Shown here: one piece after another, positions 1 to 8,694 of the stretch
How positions within the stretch are numbered: position 1 is the stretch's first letter
How the letters are laid out: each line of letters starts with the position of its first letter
Source of the DNA: Williamsia muralis
Lineage (GTDB): Bacteria; Actinomycetota; Actinomycetes; Mycobacteriales; Mycobacteriaceae
Direction of reading: 5' to 3'
Assembly: GCF_002735905.1 (NCBI RefSeq)
Contig: NZ_PEBD01000004.1
Coordinates: 1,116,001 to 1,180,000, forward strand
Length of the DNA: 64,000 nucleotides
The notes under the pieces: generated by a model
Told to the model about the DNA's origin: nothing
Database searches by the model: none
What the model saw: only the letters and a program-made list of their open reading frames with translations
Program-made: the position numbers and the translations under genes

Positions 1-527
1 AACGGTTGGGTGGGGTCGACATCCTGGTGAACAACGCCAACGATGCGATGCCGATCCCGCTGCTCGATGTGTCCGACGACGACTTCACCAGGTTCTTCCG
101 AACCGGACCGCTCGCCGTGCTGCGGTTGATGAAGGCCTGTCATCCGCTGATGGTCGCCAGAGGTGGGGGATCGGTGATCAACCTGGTGACGTCGTCGGCG
201 GTCCGCTGGGACATGGCCACGTACGGACCCTATGCCGCCGTCAAGGAGGCGACGCGCTCGTTGACCCGGGCGGCGGGCTGCGAATGGGGTAAGGACAACA
301 TTCGCGTCAACGCCATTGCGCCGCATGCCATGACGCCGTCGTTGCAGTGGTGGACCGAGACGTACCCGGAAGAGGCCGAAGCGTTTGTCAAGAGCATCCC
401 GCTGGGCCGGATCGGTGATGCCGAACAGGACATCGGTCGTATCGCGGTGTTCCTGTGCAGTACGGATGCGGCGTATCTCAGCGGTGTGACGATCCCCGCC
501 GATGGCGGTCACAGCCGGTGGGGCTGA
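1..527 (+). CDS. SDR-family oxidoreductase (3' part, 5' end outside window)
   Basis: The reading frame is open from the first bases, so the gene begins upstream; about 174 residues are visible. It shows the C-terminal two thirds of a classical short-chain dehydrogenase/reductase: the DILVNNA segment that follows the Rossmann dinucleotide fold, a VTSS catalytic-serine segment, and the active-site YAAVK (YxxxK). It ends PADGGHSRWG, as usual where SDRs close the substrate pocket. SDRs are NAD(P)-dependent cytosolic enzymes acting on alcohols or ketones; the substrate cannot be read from this fragment. The TGG-TT cofactor-binding N-terminus is missing only because of the window edge. Confidence 0.9.
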   Translation, partial: RLGGVDILVNNANDAMPIPLLDVSDDDFTRFFRTGPLAVLRLMKACHPLMVARGGGSVINLVTSSAVRWDMATYGPYAAVKEATRSLTRAAGCEWGKDNIRVNAIAPHAMTPSLQWWTETYPEEAEAFVKSIPLGRIGDAEQDIGRIAVFLCSTDAAYLSGVTIPADGGHSRWG

Positions 528-684
528 CCAGATCGACGCTCTGAGCCGACTTTTCGGCCCGACAGCTGATCCCGCAGGGGAGTCGACTGCACCGAAGTTC
601 AAGAGAAGGTAAAGTCGGAACTCGATAGCCACGCCGCTCGTTGAGCGTGCATAAGTGGGATCACTTGATGAAGGGACCAAAACG

Positions 685-1557
685 GTGCGTGAAAGCAGCA
701 ATCCGGTGATGCGCGGAGTAGTGCGCAGCAACCAGGGGCCCGGCGGCTACGCCGGCTTTGGCGCTGGTGCAGCCGGCGCCGGCCAGGGCGCGATGTGGAA
801 TCAACAGACGGGGCAGCCGCCTGCCGATCCGTACGCCCGTCCAGGGCAGCAGGTCGGATCGCGAACCCTGACCATCGACGACGTCGTGATGAAGACAGCC
901 GCCACCCTCGGTGTCCTCATCCTCTCGGCGGCCGTCTCGTACTTCCTGGCCAGCCAGAACGAAGCACTGGCGATGCCGCTGATGCTGATCGGCGCGCTGG
1001 GCGGGCTCGGCCTCGTCCTCGTCGCGACATTCGGTCGTAAGCAAGACAATCCGGCCATCGTGCTCAGTTACGCGCTGCTCGAAGGTCTGTTCGTCGGTAC
1101 GGTGTCGTTCGTCTTCGCCAACTGGGTTGTTGCCGGCGACGTCAGCGCCGGTGTCCTGATCGGCCAGGCGGTACTCGCGACCTTCGGTGTCTTCGGCGGC
1201 ATGCTGATCGTCTACAAGACCGGCGCCATCCGCGTCACCCCGCGGTTCACCCGGATGATCTTCGCAGGCCTGATCGGCGTGCTCGTGCTGATCCTCGGCA
1301 ACCTCGTCATCGGGTTCTTCAACGGTGGCGACGGGCTGGGCCTTCGTGACGGCGGACCGATCGCGATCATCTTCTCGCTCGTCTGCATCGCGCTTGCGGC
1401 ATTCAGCTTCCTGATCGACTTCGACGCCGCAGATCAGCTGATCCGCTCGGGCGCACCGGAAAAGGCGGCCTGGGGCATCGCTCTCGGACTCACCGTCACC
1501 CTGGTGTGGCTGTACGTCGAGATCCTGCGCCTGCTGAGCTACTTCAACTCGGACTAG
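685..1557 (+). CDS. Bax inhibitor-1/YccA-family membrane protein
   Basis: Integral membrane protein of about 290 residues. A Gly-rich hydrophilic N-terminus of roughly 80 residues is followed by seven hydrophobic helices, including a late acidic segment (LIDFDAADQLI) typical of the BI-1/YccA family, which is linked to ion (Ca2+/H+) leak and membrane protein quality control. I chose the GTG at 685 (protein begins VRESSNPVMR, the common family opening) because AAGGGA lies about 10 bases upstream. A GTG at 655 would add ten unconserved residues. The gene is monocistronic and ends at a strong hairpin shared with the convergent thiolase gene. Confidence 0.88.
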   Translation: MRESSNPVMRGVVRSNQGPGGYAGFGAGAAGAGQGAMWNQQTGQPPADPYARPGQQVGSRTLTIDDVVMKTAATLGVLILSAAVSYFLASQNEALAMPLMLIGALGGLGLVLVATFGRKQDNPAIVLSYALLEGLFVGTVSFVFANWVVAGDVSAGVLIGQAVLATFGVFGGMLIVYKTGAIRVTPRFTRMIFAGLIGVLVLILGNLVIGFFNGGDGLGLRDGGPIAIIFSLVCIALAAFSFLIDFDAADQLIRSGAPEKAAWGIALGLTVTLVWLYVEILRLLSYFNSD

Positions 1558-1587
1558 TTCGACAGCGCTCAGGCGATCAGAACCACA

Positions 1588-1622
1588 AAAGAGCCCCGCG
1601 ACCACAGGTCGCGGGGCTCTTT
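1588..1622. terminator. bidirectional intrinsic terminator
   Basis: Near-perfect hairpin between two convergent genes: a 16-bp stem (AAAGAGCCCCGCGACC paired with its complement) and a 3-nt ACA loop. The A-run on one side and T-run on the other let it serve both strands. Confidence 0.85.
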
Positions 1623-1639
1623 CGTGTCCTGCCGAGTGA

Positions 1640-2860
1640 TCAGCTGAGGCGTTCGAGCACCATCGCCATGCCCTGTCCGCCGCCGACGCACATGGTCTCC
1701 ACACCCAGGCTCTTGTCCTGCGTGCTGAGGTTGTTGAGCAGCGTCGCGGTGATGCGGGCACCGGTCATGCCGAACGGGTGGCCGAGGGCGATCGCGCCGC
1801 CCGAGACGTTCAGCTTGTCGTGGTCGATGCCGAGCTCGTTGGCCGAGCCGAGCACCTGGACCGCGAAGGCTTCGTTGATCTCGAACAGATCGATGTCGCC
1901 GATGCCCAGTCCGGCGTACTTCAGCGCCTTGCGCACGGCCTCGATCGGTCCCAGGCCCATGATCTCGGGGGAGAGGCCCGTGGCTGCGGTGGAGACGATG
2001 CGGGCCAGCGGGGTGAGGCCGAGTTCCTTGGCCTTGGTGTCGCTCATGACCACGAGCGCCGCGGCGCCGTCGTTGAGCGGACACGCGTTGCCGGCCGTGA
2101 TGGTGCCGTCGGGACGGAAAACCGGCTTGAGCTGACTGATCTTCTCGTAGGTGGTTCCGGCGCGGGGACCGTCGTCGGTGGTCACCTTGGTGCCGTCGGC
2201 GAGGGTGAGCGGCTCGATCTCGCGTTCGAAGAAGCCCGACTTGATGGCTTCCTCGGCACGGTTCTGGCTGCGCACGCCCCAGTGATCCTGGTCTTCGCGG
2301 GAGATGCCCGTGTAGGTGGCGACGTTCTCGGCCGTCTGGCCCATCGGGATGTAGACGTCAGGGATGAGGCCTTGCTCACGCGGATCGACCCATGTGCCTG
2401 CGCCACCAGCGGTGGCCTTGTCGGTGCGTTCCATCGCTTCGGCGAACATCGGGTTCTTGGTGTCGGGCCAGCCATCGGCGCTGCCGGTGGCGAAGCTCGA
2501 CACGCTCTCCACACCGCCGGAGATGAACACGTCGCCCTCGCCCGCTTTGATGGCGTGGAATGCCATGCGGGTGGTCTGCAGCGACGACGAGCAGTAGCGG
2601 TTCACCGTGACACCGGGAACGTGGTCGAGGCCGAGTTGTACGGCAACAGAACGGGCGATGTTGAAGCCGGCCTGCCCTGCGGGCTGCCCGCTGCCCAAGT
2701 GCAGATCATCGATGTCTGCGCGGTCGAGCGATGGCACCTTGTTGAGTACGGCTTCGATCATCTGGCGGGCCATCTCGTCGGGCCGCAGATCTTTCAGTGA
2801 CCCCTTGTTCGCGCGCCCGATCGGTGAACGGGCGGTGGCGACGATGACTGCTTCTGGCAT
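1640..2860 (-). CDS. acetyl-CoA acyltransferase (thiolase, FadA3-like)
   Basis: Thiolase of 406 residues that cleaves or condenses 3-ketoacyl-CoA in fatty-acid oxidation. The nucleophilic Cys90 lies in NRYCSSS, His361 in ALGHPFG and the second catalytic Cys391 in CVGGGQGMA; a NEAF motif is also present. The ATG at 2860 gives MPEAVIVATARSP and is preceded by AGGGAG at good spacing, so I prefer it over an upstream in-frame start. Its position beside an SGNH hydrolase and cbs matches fadA3 (Rv1074c) in M. tuberculosis from memory. The chain-length substrate is unknown. An inverted repeat about 30 bp upstream may be an operator. Confidence 0.92.
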   Translation of the reverse strand: MPEAVIVATARSPIGRANKGSLKDLRPDEMARQMIEAVLNKVPSLDRADIDDLHLGSGQPAGQAGFNIARSVAVQLGLDHVPGVTVNRYCSSSLQTTRMAFHAIKAGEGDVFISGGVESVSSFATGSADGWPDTKNPMFAEAMERTDKATAGGAGTWVDPREQGLIPDVYIPMGQTAENVATYTGISREDQDHWGVRSQNRAEEAIKSGFFEREIEPLTLADGTKVTTDDGPRAGTTYEKISQLKPVFRPDGTITAGNACPLNDGAAALVVMSDTKAKELGLTPLARIVSTAATGLSPEIMGLGPIEAVRKALKYAGLGIGDIDLFEINEAFAVQVLGSANELGIDHDKLNVSGGAIALGHPFGMTGARITATLLNNLSTQDKSLGVETMCVGGGQGMAMVLERLS

Positions 2861-2883
2861 ATGGACTCCCTGTAGAATCAAGT

Positions 2884-2901
2884 TGAACACGCAAGTGTTT
2901 A
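2884..2901. promoter_or_regulatory. inverted repeat upstream of thiolase gene (possible operator)
   Basis: AACAC-GCAA-GTGTT lies 26-41 bases upstream of the thiolase start, in its promoter region. The spacing and half-sites are compatible with a TetR-type repressor site, as commonly seen before beta-oxidation genes. No repressor gene is adjacent, so the assignment is tentative. Confidence 0.35.
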
Positions 2902-2968
2902 AGGGTTTCTGATCGAACGTTACGCCAGCTGGAGAACGCGCATGGCGGGACCTGACCGCTCGCTGCGA

Positions 2969-3880
2969 TCAACGGTGCCGGGCCGCGCGTTCCATGTACT
3001 CGCGCATCCGGCGACTCCACCGGTTGTCCTCCGCGATCGCGGAGACCTCGGGTGGATCCGGTAGCGGCCCGCTGCCCCATTCGCCGACGGCCGCGAGGAC
3101 GGCGGGCAGCAGAGTTTGCGCGGCGAGCTCGTATCCCGCTGCCGACGGGTGATAGTTGTCGGCCGACAGCATCCGATCGGGCGCGGCCAAGAACTCGCGG
3201 GCAAGGAGATCGGCGAGGGGCACCGGCTTGCCGCCCGCGGCCGTGGTCTCGACGGCCTGCGCCGCGGCCAGACGCAGGCCCCACTGGCGGATCACCGTGC
3301 GCAACGGCTGCGGGATCATCGCGACCACACCGAGGTCGGGACATGTGCCGACCACCACCTGCGCACCCGCATCGCGCAGCCGCCGTACCGCCGAACCCAG
3401 CCGTTTCGCCGACGCGCGGATCCCGCTGGTGCTGGTGACGTCGTTGGCCCCGATGAAGATCACCGCGACGTCGGGTGGGGGGCCGGCGATGAGCATGGCG
3501 TCCACCTGACCGGACAACCCACGCGACGTCGCACCGACGATCGCCTTGGTACTCAACCGGATACGCCGGCCCGTCTCGTCGGCGAGCATTCGCGTCAACT
3601 GGACGCCGGGTGTCTCGTCGGCGACCTCGGCGCCGAGACCGGCCGCCGTCGAGTCGCCGAAGATCATCAGGTGCAGATCAAACGGTTCGCTCCGCCGGAA
3701 ACGGATCGGTCCGATCCCGTCGGGGCCATAGATCCCGTCGCCGTTGGGTGCGTTGTCGGTGCGGTGCGGGATGACTGTGCGCGCTGCTCGCGCCTGGCCG
3801 TTGAGGAAGGTCCACGCACCCCACCCGGCACCTGCCGTACCCGCCGTGGCGGCCGCGGTTGCTGCGAGGTCGCGAATCAT
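2969..3880 (-). CDS. SGNH/GDSL-family hydrolase, secreted or membrane-anchored
   Basis: Esterase/lipase-type hydrolase of 303 residues. Block I is IFGDSTAAGLG (nucleophilic Ser), block III is IFIGANDVT (oxyanion Asn), and the C-terminal SADNYHPSAAGY supplies the catalytic Asp and His. The first ~35 residues (MIRDLAATAA... WGAWTFLNG) are Ala/Gly-rich and hydrophobic, suggesting an uncleaved anchor or signal, so the enzyme probably acts at the cell envelope. The ATG at 3880 opens divergently from cbs. The same neighbour order (thiolase, GDSL hydrolase, cbs) occurs in M. tuberculosis from memory. The natural ester substrate is unknown. Confidence 0.88.
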   Translation of the reverse strand: MIRDLAATAAATAGTAGAGWGAWTFLNGQARAARTVIPHRTDNAPNGDGIYGPDGIGPIRFRRSEPFDLHLMIFGDSTAAGLGAEVADETPGVQLTRMLADETGRRIRLSTKAIVGATSRGLSGQVDAMLIAGPPPDVAVIFIGANDVTSTSGIRASAKRLGSAVRRLRDAGAQVVVGTCPDLGVVAMIPQPLRTVIRQWGLRLAAAQAVETTAAGGKPVPLADLLAREFLAAPDRMLSADNYHPSAAGYELAAQTLLPAVLAAVGEWGSGPLPDPPEVSAIAEDNRWSRRMREYMERAARHR

Positions 3881-3940
3881 CCGCTGCCTTGATCCGGACA
3901 CAGCTCCAACATAATCGAACGCGTCTGGGACCATGGAGTC

Positions 3941-5329
3941 ATGCGCATCGCAAGTCACGTCGTCGATCTGATCGGGAACACACCTCTGGTCCGGCTGAAC
4001 TCGGTTGTCCAACCGGGATCTGGCCTGGTCGCCGCCAAGATCGAGTACCTCAACCCAGGCGGTAGCTCCAAGGACCGCATCGCCGTCAAGATGATCGACG
4101 CCGCCGAGGCGTCGGGCGAGTTGAAGCCCGGAGGCACCATCGTGGAGCCGACTTCCGGCAACACCGGCGTGGGGCTCGCCCTGGTCGCCCAGCAGCGGGG
4201 CTACCAGTGCGTGTTCGTGTGCCCCGACAAGGTCGGCGAAGACAAGCGGAACGTGTTGCGTGCCTACGGGGCCGAGGTCGTGGTGTGCCCGACTGCGGTT
4301 CCACCCGAACACCCCGACAGCTACTACAACGTCTCCGATCGCCTCACCAGGGAGATCGAAGGCGCGTGGAAGCCCAACCAGTACGCCAACCCGGCAGGAC
4401 CGGAGAGCCACTACGAGACCACCGGCCCCGAGATCTGGAACGACACCGACGGCAAGATCACCCACTTCGTCGCAGGCGTGGGCACCGGCGGAACCATCAC
4501 CGGCACCGGCCGCTACCTCAAAGAGGTGTCCGGCGGAAAGGTCAAGATCATCGGCGCCGACCCCGAAGGATCGGTGTACTCGGGCGGCACCGGCCGTCCG
4601 TACCTCGTCGAAGGTGTCGGTGAAGACTTCTGGCCCACCGCCTACGACCCGGCGATCCCCGACGAGATCATCGCGGTCTCCGATGCGGACTCGTTCGAGA
4701 TGACCCGGCGGCTCGCCCGCGAAGAGGGACTGCTCGTCGGTGGCTCCTGTGGCATGGCGGTTGTCGCCGCACTCCAGGTCGCCGAACGTGAGGGCCCGGA
4801 CGCGCTTGTGGTGGTGCTGCTGCCCGACGGTGGACGTGGCTACATGGGCAAGATCTTCAACGACAGGTGGATGAGCAGCTACGGCTTCCTGCGCACCCCG
4901 CTCGACGGCAACGCCAAGAAAGAACCGCTGGTCGGCGACGTGCTGCGCGGCAAGTCGGGAGCACTGCCCGACCTGGTGCACACCCACCCGTCCGAGACGC
5001 TGCGTGACGCCATCGAGATCCTGCGCGAGTACGAGGTGTCGCAGATGCCCGTCGTCGGGGCCGAGCCACCGATCATGGCCGGTGAGGTGGCCGGCGCTGT
5101 CAGTGAACGCGAGCTCCTCAGCGCCGTGTTCGAGGGCCGGGCAAACCTCGCCGATCCGGTCAGCGCTCACATGGGTGAGCCGTTCCCCCTGATCGGCTCG
5201 GGTGAACCGGTGTCGGCGGCCACAAAAGCGCTCAGCGACACCGATGCCCTGATGGTCGTCGAAGACGGCAAACCGATCGGCGTCATCACCCGGCACGACC
5301 TGCTGGCCTTCGTCAGCTCGATCGGCTAG
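3941..5329 (+). CDS. cbs: cystathionine beta-synthase
   Basis: PLP enzyme of 462 residues that condenses L-serine with homocysteine to cystathionine, the first transsulfuration step; cytosolic. PLP lysine K44 sits in NPGGSSKDR, followed by the TSGNTG phosphate-binding loop and a GTGGTITG loop. Two CBS domains fill about residues 335-455, as in the mycobacterial enzyme of almost equal length. ATG 3941 has only a close GGAG; a CATAAT box at 3910-3915 suggests a very short leader. It is followed 82 bp later by metB, so the pair handles both directions of cysteine/methionine interconversion. An O-acetylserine sulfhydrylase would lack the CBS domains. Confidence 0.96.
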   Translation: MRIASHVVDLIGNTPLVRLNSVVQPGSGLVAAKIEYLNPGGSSKDRIAVKMIDAAEASGELKPGGTIVEPTSGNTGVGLALVAQQRGYQCVFVCPDKVGEDKRNVLRAYGAEVVVCPTAVPPEHPDSYYNVSDRLTREIEGAWKPNQYANPAGPESHYETTGPEIWNDTDGKITHFVAGVGTGGTITGTGRYLKEVSGGKVKIIGADPEGSVYSGGTGRPYLVEGVGEDFWPTAYDPAIPDEIIAVSDADSFEMTRRLAREEGLLVGGSCGMAVVAALQVAEREGPDALVVVLLPDGGRGYMGKIFNDRWMSSYGFLRTPLDGNAKKEPLVGDVLRGKSGALPDLVHTHPSETLRDAIEILREYEVSQMPVVGAEPPIMAGEVAGAVSERELLSAVFEGRANLADPVSAHMGEPFPLIGSGEPVSAATKALSDTDALMVVEDGKPIGVITRHDLLAFVSSIG

Positions 5330-5398
5330 CCGACCAGGTCACCCCAGGGCGGAAACCGGTTCGCATCGGCCGAACTGCAGGCCGGGCGGGCCGGGCTC

Positions 5399-5411
5399 TA
5401 CCCTGGATGTC
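5399..5411 (+). promoter_or_regulatory. -10 box for leaderless metB transcript
   Basis: TACCCT followed by exactly 7 nt and the ATG of metB, with no ribosome binding site. The same arrangement (TANNNT, 6-8 nt, start codon) recurs before several genes of this window and is typical of leaderless actinobacterial transcripts. Confidence 0.5.
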
Positions 5412-6584
5412 ATGAGTGAGCAGCGCAGCAAGACCGACTCGCACAACTGGCAAGGTTTCTCGACGAAGGCGATCCACGCCGGTTACGAACCCGACCCGGC
5501 GACAGGTGCGGTCAACGTACCCATCTATGCCAGTTCGACCTTCGCCCAGGACGGCGTGGGAGGCATGCGCGGCGGCTTCGAATACGCGCGTACGGGCAAC
5601 CCCACCCGTCAGGCACTCGAGGCCAACATCGCGGCCCTGGAAGAGGGCAGCTTCGGCCGGGCCTTCGCCTCGGGCATGGCCGCCACCGACGCCCTCCTGC
5701 GTGCAACGCTCCGTCCCGGCGACCACCTGGTGATCCCCAACGACGCCTACGGCGGCACGTTCCGGTTGATCGACAAGGTGTTCAGCCAATGGGGCATCGA
5801 GTACTCGGTCGCGCCGGTCACCGACGTCGACGCCGTGCGTGCCGCGATCCGACCCAACACCAAACTCGTCTGGGTCGAGACACCCACCAACCCGTTGCTG
5901 AACATCGGTGACATCGAGGCGCTCGCCGCAGTGGCCCACGAAGCGAAGACAAAACTGGTGGTGGACAACACCTTTGCGTCGCCCTACCTCCAGCGGCCGT
6001 TGACACTCGGCGCCGACGTGGTGCTGCACTCGACGACCAAATACATGGGCGGGCACTCGGACGTGGTGGGTGGCGCACTGGTCACCGACGACGAACAGCT
6101 CGACGTCGACATCGCGTTCCTGCAGAACGGCGCCGGAGCAGTTCCGGGACCGTTCGACGCCTACCTCACCATGCGGGGCATCAAAACACTCGGCGTCCGG
6201 ATGGATCGGCACAGCGACAACGCCGAAAAGCTGGTGGAGTTCCTCAGCTCCCATCCCAAGATCGACTCGGTGCTGTACCCGGGCCTTCCCAACCACCCCG
6301 GACACAAAGCCGCCGCCAAGCAGATGACCCGATTCGGCGGCATGATCTCGGTGCGCGTCTCCGGCGGATCGGAAGCAGCACAACAGTTCTGCGACCGCAC
6401 CGAGGTGTTCACGCTCGCCGAATCACTCGGCGGCATTGAATCCCTCATCGAACACCCCGCCGCGATGACCCACGCCTCCACCGCCGGCTCATTGCTCGAG
6501 GTCCCCGCCGACCTCGTCCGCCTGTCGGTCGGGATCGAAGACATCGGTGACTTGATCGGGGATCTCGAGAACGCTTTAGGTTAG
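5412..6584 (+). CDS. metB: cystathionine gamma-synthase
   Basis: Cys/Met-metabolism PLP enzyme of 390 residues. It replaces the activated hydroxyl of O-succinyl- or O-acetyl-homoserine with cysteine to give cystathionine. PLP lysine K210 sits in LHSTTKYMGGHSD; EYARTGNPT and ETPTNPLL are family signatures. It directly follows cbs, as in M. tuberculosis (Rv1077/Rv1079, from memory, with one gene missing between). Cystathionine gamma-lyase is closely related and cannot be excluded by sequence alone. Translation probably starts on a leaderless mRNA at ATG 5412. Confidence 0.94.
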   Translation: MSEQRSKTDSHNWQGFSTKAIHAGYEPDPATGAVNVPIYASSTFAQDGVGGMRGGFEYARTGNPTRQALEANIAALEEGSFGRAFASGMAATDALLRATLRPGDHLVIPNDAYGGTFRLIDKVFSQWGIEYSVAPVTDVDAVRAAIRPNTKLVWVETPTNPLLNIGDIEALAAVAHEAKTKLVVDNTFASPYLQRPLTLGADVVLHSTTKYMGGHSDVVGGALVTDDEQLDVDIAFLQNGAGAVPGPFDAYLTMRGIKTLGVRMDRHSDNAEKLVEFLSSHPKIDSVLYPGLPNHPGHKAAAKQMTRFGGMISVRVSGGSEAAQQFCDRTEVFTLAESLGGIESLIEHPAAMTHASTAGSLLEVPADLVRLSVGIEDIGDLIGDLENALG

Positions 6585-6716
6585 TCTGCTCGCTCCGCTC
6601 GCTTTGTCTGGACCGAGGATGAGCGAGCGAAGCAATGCGAAGACGAGGGAAGACGACGCGAGGACGGCCGCGCGCCACGCGCGCGCCAGCGCGCCAAACT
6701 AGAGCATGATTGCTAG
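6585..6716. repeat. GC-rich intergenic stretch with GCTCGCT/AGCGAGC inverted repeats
   Basis: The spacer after metB contains GCTCGCTCCGCTCGC and, about 25 bp on, GAGCGAGCGAAGC, which can fold together and may terminate metB. The second half (about 6665-6700) is a run of alternating CGCGCG/GCGCGC tracts. No coding frame is evident. Confidence 0.5.
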
Positions 6717-7934
6717 ATGGTGAGTGCACAGTCGCTGGTGGACGTCGCCCACATCGACCGGGCGGTGCAGCTGCTGGCACCGGTGATGCGCCGGACTCCG
6801 GTGGTCGCGTCGCGGGCGCTGTCCGAACGTTGTGGTCATGATGTCTGGTTGAAATGCGAAAACCTGCAGCGCACCGGATCATTCAAACCCCGGGGTGCTT
6901 ATCTGCGGATCGCCGGGCTCGACGAGCGGCAGCGGGCACGAGGTGTGGTCGCGGCCAGTGCGGGCAATCACGCCCAAGGCGTCGCGTGGTCGGCGGGCAC
7001 GCTGGGCATCTCCTCGACAGTATTCATGCCCTCCGGTGCCTCGCTCCCGAAGGTGGCGGCCACCAGGGCGTACGGCGCAGACGTCATGATGCACGGTGCC
7101 ACGGTCGACGAAAGTCTGGATGCCGCAATTGCTTTCGCCGATGAGACCGGGGCCGTGCTGATCCACCCGTTTGATCACCCGGACATCGTGGCCGGGCAGG
7201 CGACCGTCGGCATCGAGGTGCTCGAACAGATGCCCGATGTGGGGACGGTGCTGGTGCCGCTGGGTGGCGGCGGTCTGCTCGCAGGCGTCGCAGCCGCGAT
7301 CAAGCTGCACAACCGCGCCATCCGGGTCATCGGGGTGCAGGCGGCAGCGGCGGCGGCATGGCCGGATTCGCTGGCGCGGGGCGGCCCCGTCAAGGCGACG
7401 TCGATGAACACGATGGCCGACGGCATTGCCGTCGCCAAACCCGGGGTGGTGCCGTTCGCCCATGTGTCCGAACTCGTCGACGAGGTGGTCACGGTCAGCG
7501 AAGAGGCGATCTCCCAGGCGCTCGTCCTGGTACTCGAACGCGCCAAGCTGGTCGTCGAACCGGCCGGCGCGACAGCGGTTGCGGCCATCACCAGCATTCC
7601 CGACCTACGGCTCGACGGGCAGGTGTGCGTTGTTCTCTCGGGCGGCAACATCGACCCGCTCCTATTGACCCAGGTCACCACCCACGGCTTGCGGGCGGCC
7701 GGGCGATACCTGACGATCACCGCTACCGTTCCGGACCGTCCCGGCGGCCTGGTCGCCCTGTTGGAGCTGCTACGGGACATCGGGGTGAGCGTGGTCGACG
7801 TCATCCACTCCCGCGTCAGCGGCGAGCTGAGACTCGGCGAGGTGGAAGTGACCGTGAGTCTGGAGACCAAGGGGCCCGAACACCAGACCCGCGTACGCGC
7901 GGCCCTCACCGAATCCGGGTACTCGTTCACCTGA
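6717..7934 (+). CDS. ilvA: threonine ammonia-lyase (threonine dehydratase)
   Basis: PLP enzyme of 405 residues that deaminates threonine (and serine) to 2-oxobutyrate, the entry to isoleucine synthesis. Lys57 in RTGSFKPRGAY binds PLP; SAGNHAQGVAWSA is the substrate/phosphate loop and PLGGGGLLAG the glycine-rich PLP phosphate site. From about residue 335 (YLTITATVPDRPGG) a single ACT-type domain probably gives feedback control. Start ATG 6717; a GTG immediately follows at 6720. It stands alone, so catabolic versus biosynthetic use cannot be decided from context. Confidence 0.92.
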   Translation: MVSAQSLVDVAHIDRAVQLLAPVMRRTPVVASRALSERCGHDVWLKCENLQRTGSFKPRGAYLRIAGLDERQRARGVVAASAGNHAQGVAWSAGTLGISSTVFMPSGASLPKVAATRAYGADVMMHGATVDESLDAAIAFADETGAVLIHPFDHPDIVAGQATVGIEVLEQMPDVGTVLVPLGGGGLLAGVAAAIKLHNRAIRVIGVQAAAAAAWPDSLARGGPVKATSMNTMADGIAVAKPGVVPFAHVSELVDEVVTVSEEAISQALVLVLERAKLVVEPAGATAVAAITSIPDLRLDGQVCVVLSGGNIDPLLLTQVTTHGLRAAGRYLTITATVPDRPGGLVALLELLRDIGVSVVDVIHSRVSGELRLGEVEVTVSLETKGPEHQTRVRAALTESGYSFT

Positions 7935-7974
7935 CGGCACGCGCGAATGTCCGATTTTCCCCTAGGCTCAACCC

Positions 7975-8676
7975 ATGGCCATCGACTACACAAAACGTCC
8001 CAAGCCTTCGCAGGCACCGTCAACTCCTGCGCCGGTGCCTCCCGCGACACCGGCACCAGCGGCCGCGTCGGCGGTGAACCTCAGCAAGATCGCGCTCACC
8101 AAGCAGGCGCCCTCGGTGAACCTCGCCAAGCCCGGAGCATCCGGCGGCACGATTCGGATCAACCTGAACTGGGCGCAGGGAGAGTCGTCAGGAGGGCTGT
8201 TCGGCAAGCGCAAGAAGGGCGTCGACCTCGACCTGCGGTGCCTCTATGAACTGGCCGACGGCTCCCGCGGCGGGATCGGTGCGCTCGACCGTGCCTTCGG
8301 CTCCCTCGACAGGAAACCGTTCATCCAACTGGACTCGGATGACCGATCCGGTAACTCGGTGGGCGGTGAGAACATGTTCGTCAACCTCGCCAACCCTGCT
8401 GTGTTCCGGCGCATCCTGGTGTTCGCCGACATCTACGCGGGAAGCCCGAACTGGGCCGCAGTCGATGGTGTGGTGACCGTGGAGTCGCAGTTCGGACCGC
8501 CCATCGAGGTCCGGATGGACTCGGCCAAGAACAACCTTCGTACCGCATCTATCGCGCTCATCGAAGTCGGCGCTCAAGGAGTGACCATCACACGAGCGGT
8601 CGAGTACTTCTCCGGCGGAGACAAGATGGACAAACATTTCCGCTGGGGCATGAACTGGGGCAGAGGCAGCAAATAG
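7975..8676 (+). CDS. TerD-family stress/tellurite-resistance-like protein
   Basis: Protein of 233 residues. The first ~45 residues are Pro/Ala-rich and probably flexible. They are followed by two copies of a VNLxK element (AVNLSKIAL and SVNLAKPGA) and a TerD-type beta-sandwich (INLNWAQ, DLDLRCLYELADG, QLDSDDRSG) rich in the Asp residues that bind Ca2+ in this family. TerD proteins are cytosolic and associated with tellurite, phage and envelope stress; their biochemical role is not settled. No other ter genes are nearby. TAGGCT ends 6 nt before the ATG, suggesting leaderless transcription. It converges on the ureohydrolase gene. Confidence 0.85.
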   Translation: MAIDYTKRPKPSQAPSTPAPVPPATPAPAAASAVNLSKIALTKQAPSVNLAKPGASGGTIRINLNWAQGESSGGLFGKRKKGVDLDLRCLYELADGSRGGIGALDRAFGSLDRKPFIQLDSDDRSGNSVGGENMFVNLANPAVFRRILVFADIYAGSPNWAAVDGVVTVESQFGPPIEVRMDSAKNNLRTASIALIEVGAQGVTITRAVEYFSGGDKMDKHFRWGMNWGRGSK

Positions 8677-8694
8677 CCTGCACCCCAGTCGCTC

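Noticed and set aside
2884-2901. Inverted repeat before the thiolase gene as a KstR cholesterol-regulon site
   Set aside because: The spacing and central bases do not match the AAC-GTT KstR pattern; it is kept only as a generic possible operator.
3881-5296. Long open frame antisense to cbs, continuous with the SGNH hydrolase frame
   Set aside because: It is a high-GC shadow of cbs. The SGNH protein begins with a clear hydrophobic N-terminus at 3880, and the upstream translation is low-complexity His/Asp/Val sequence.
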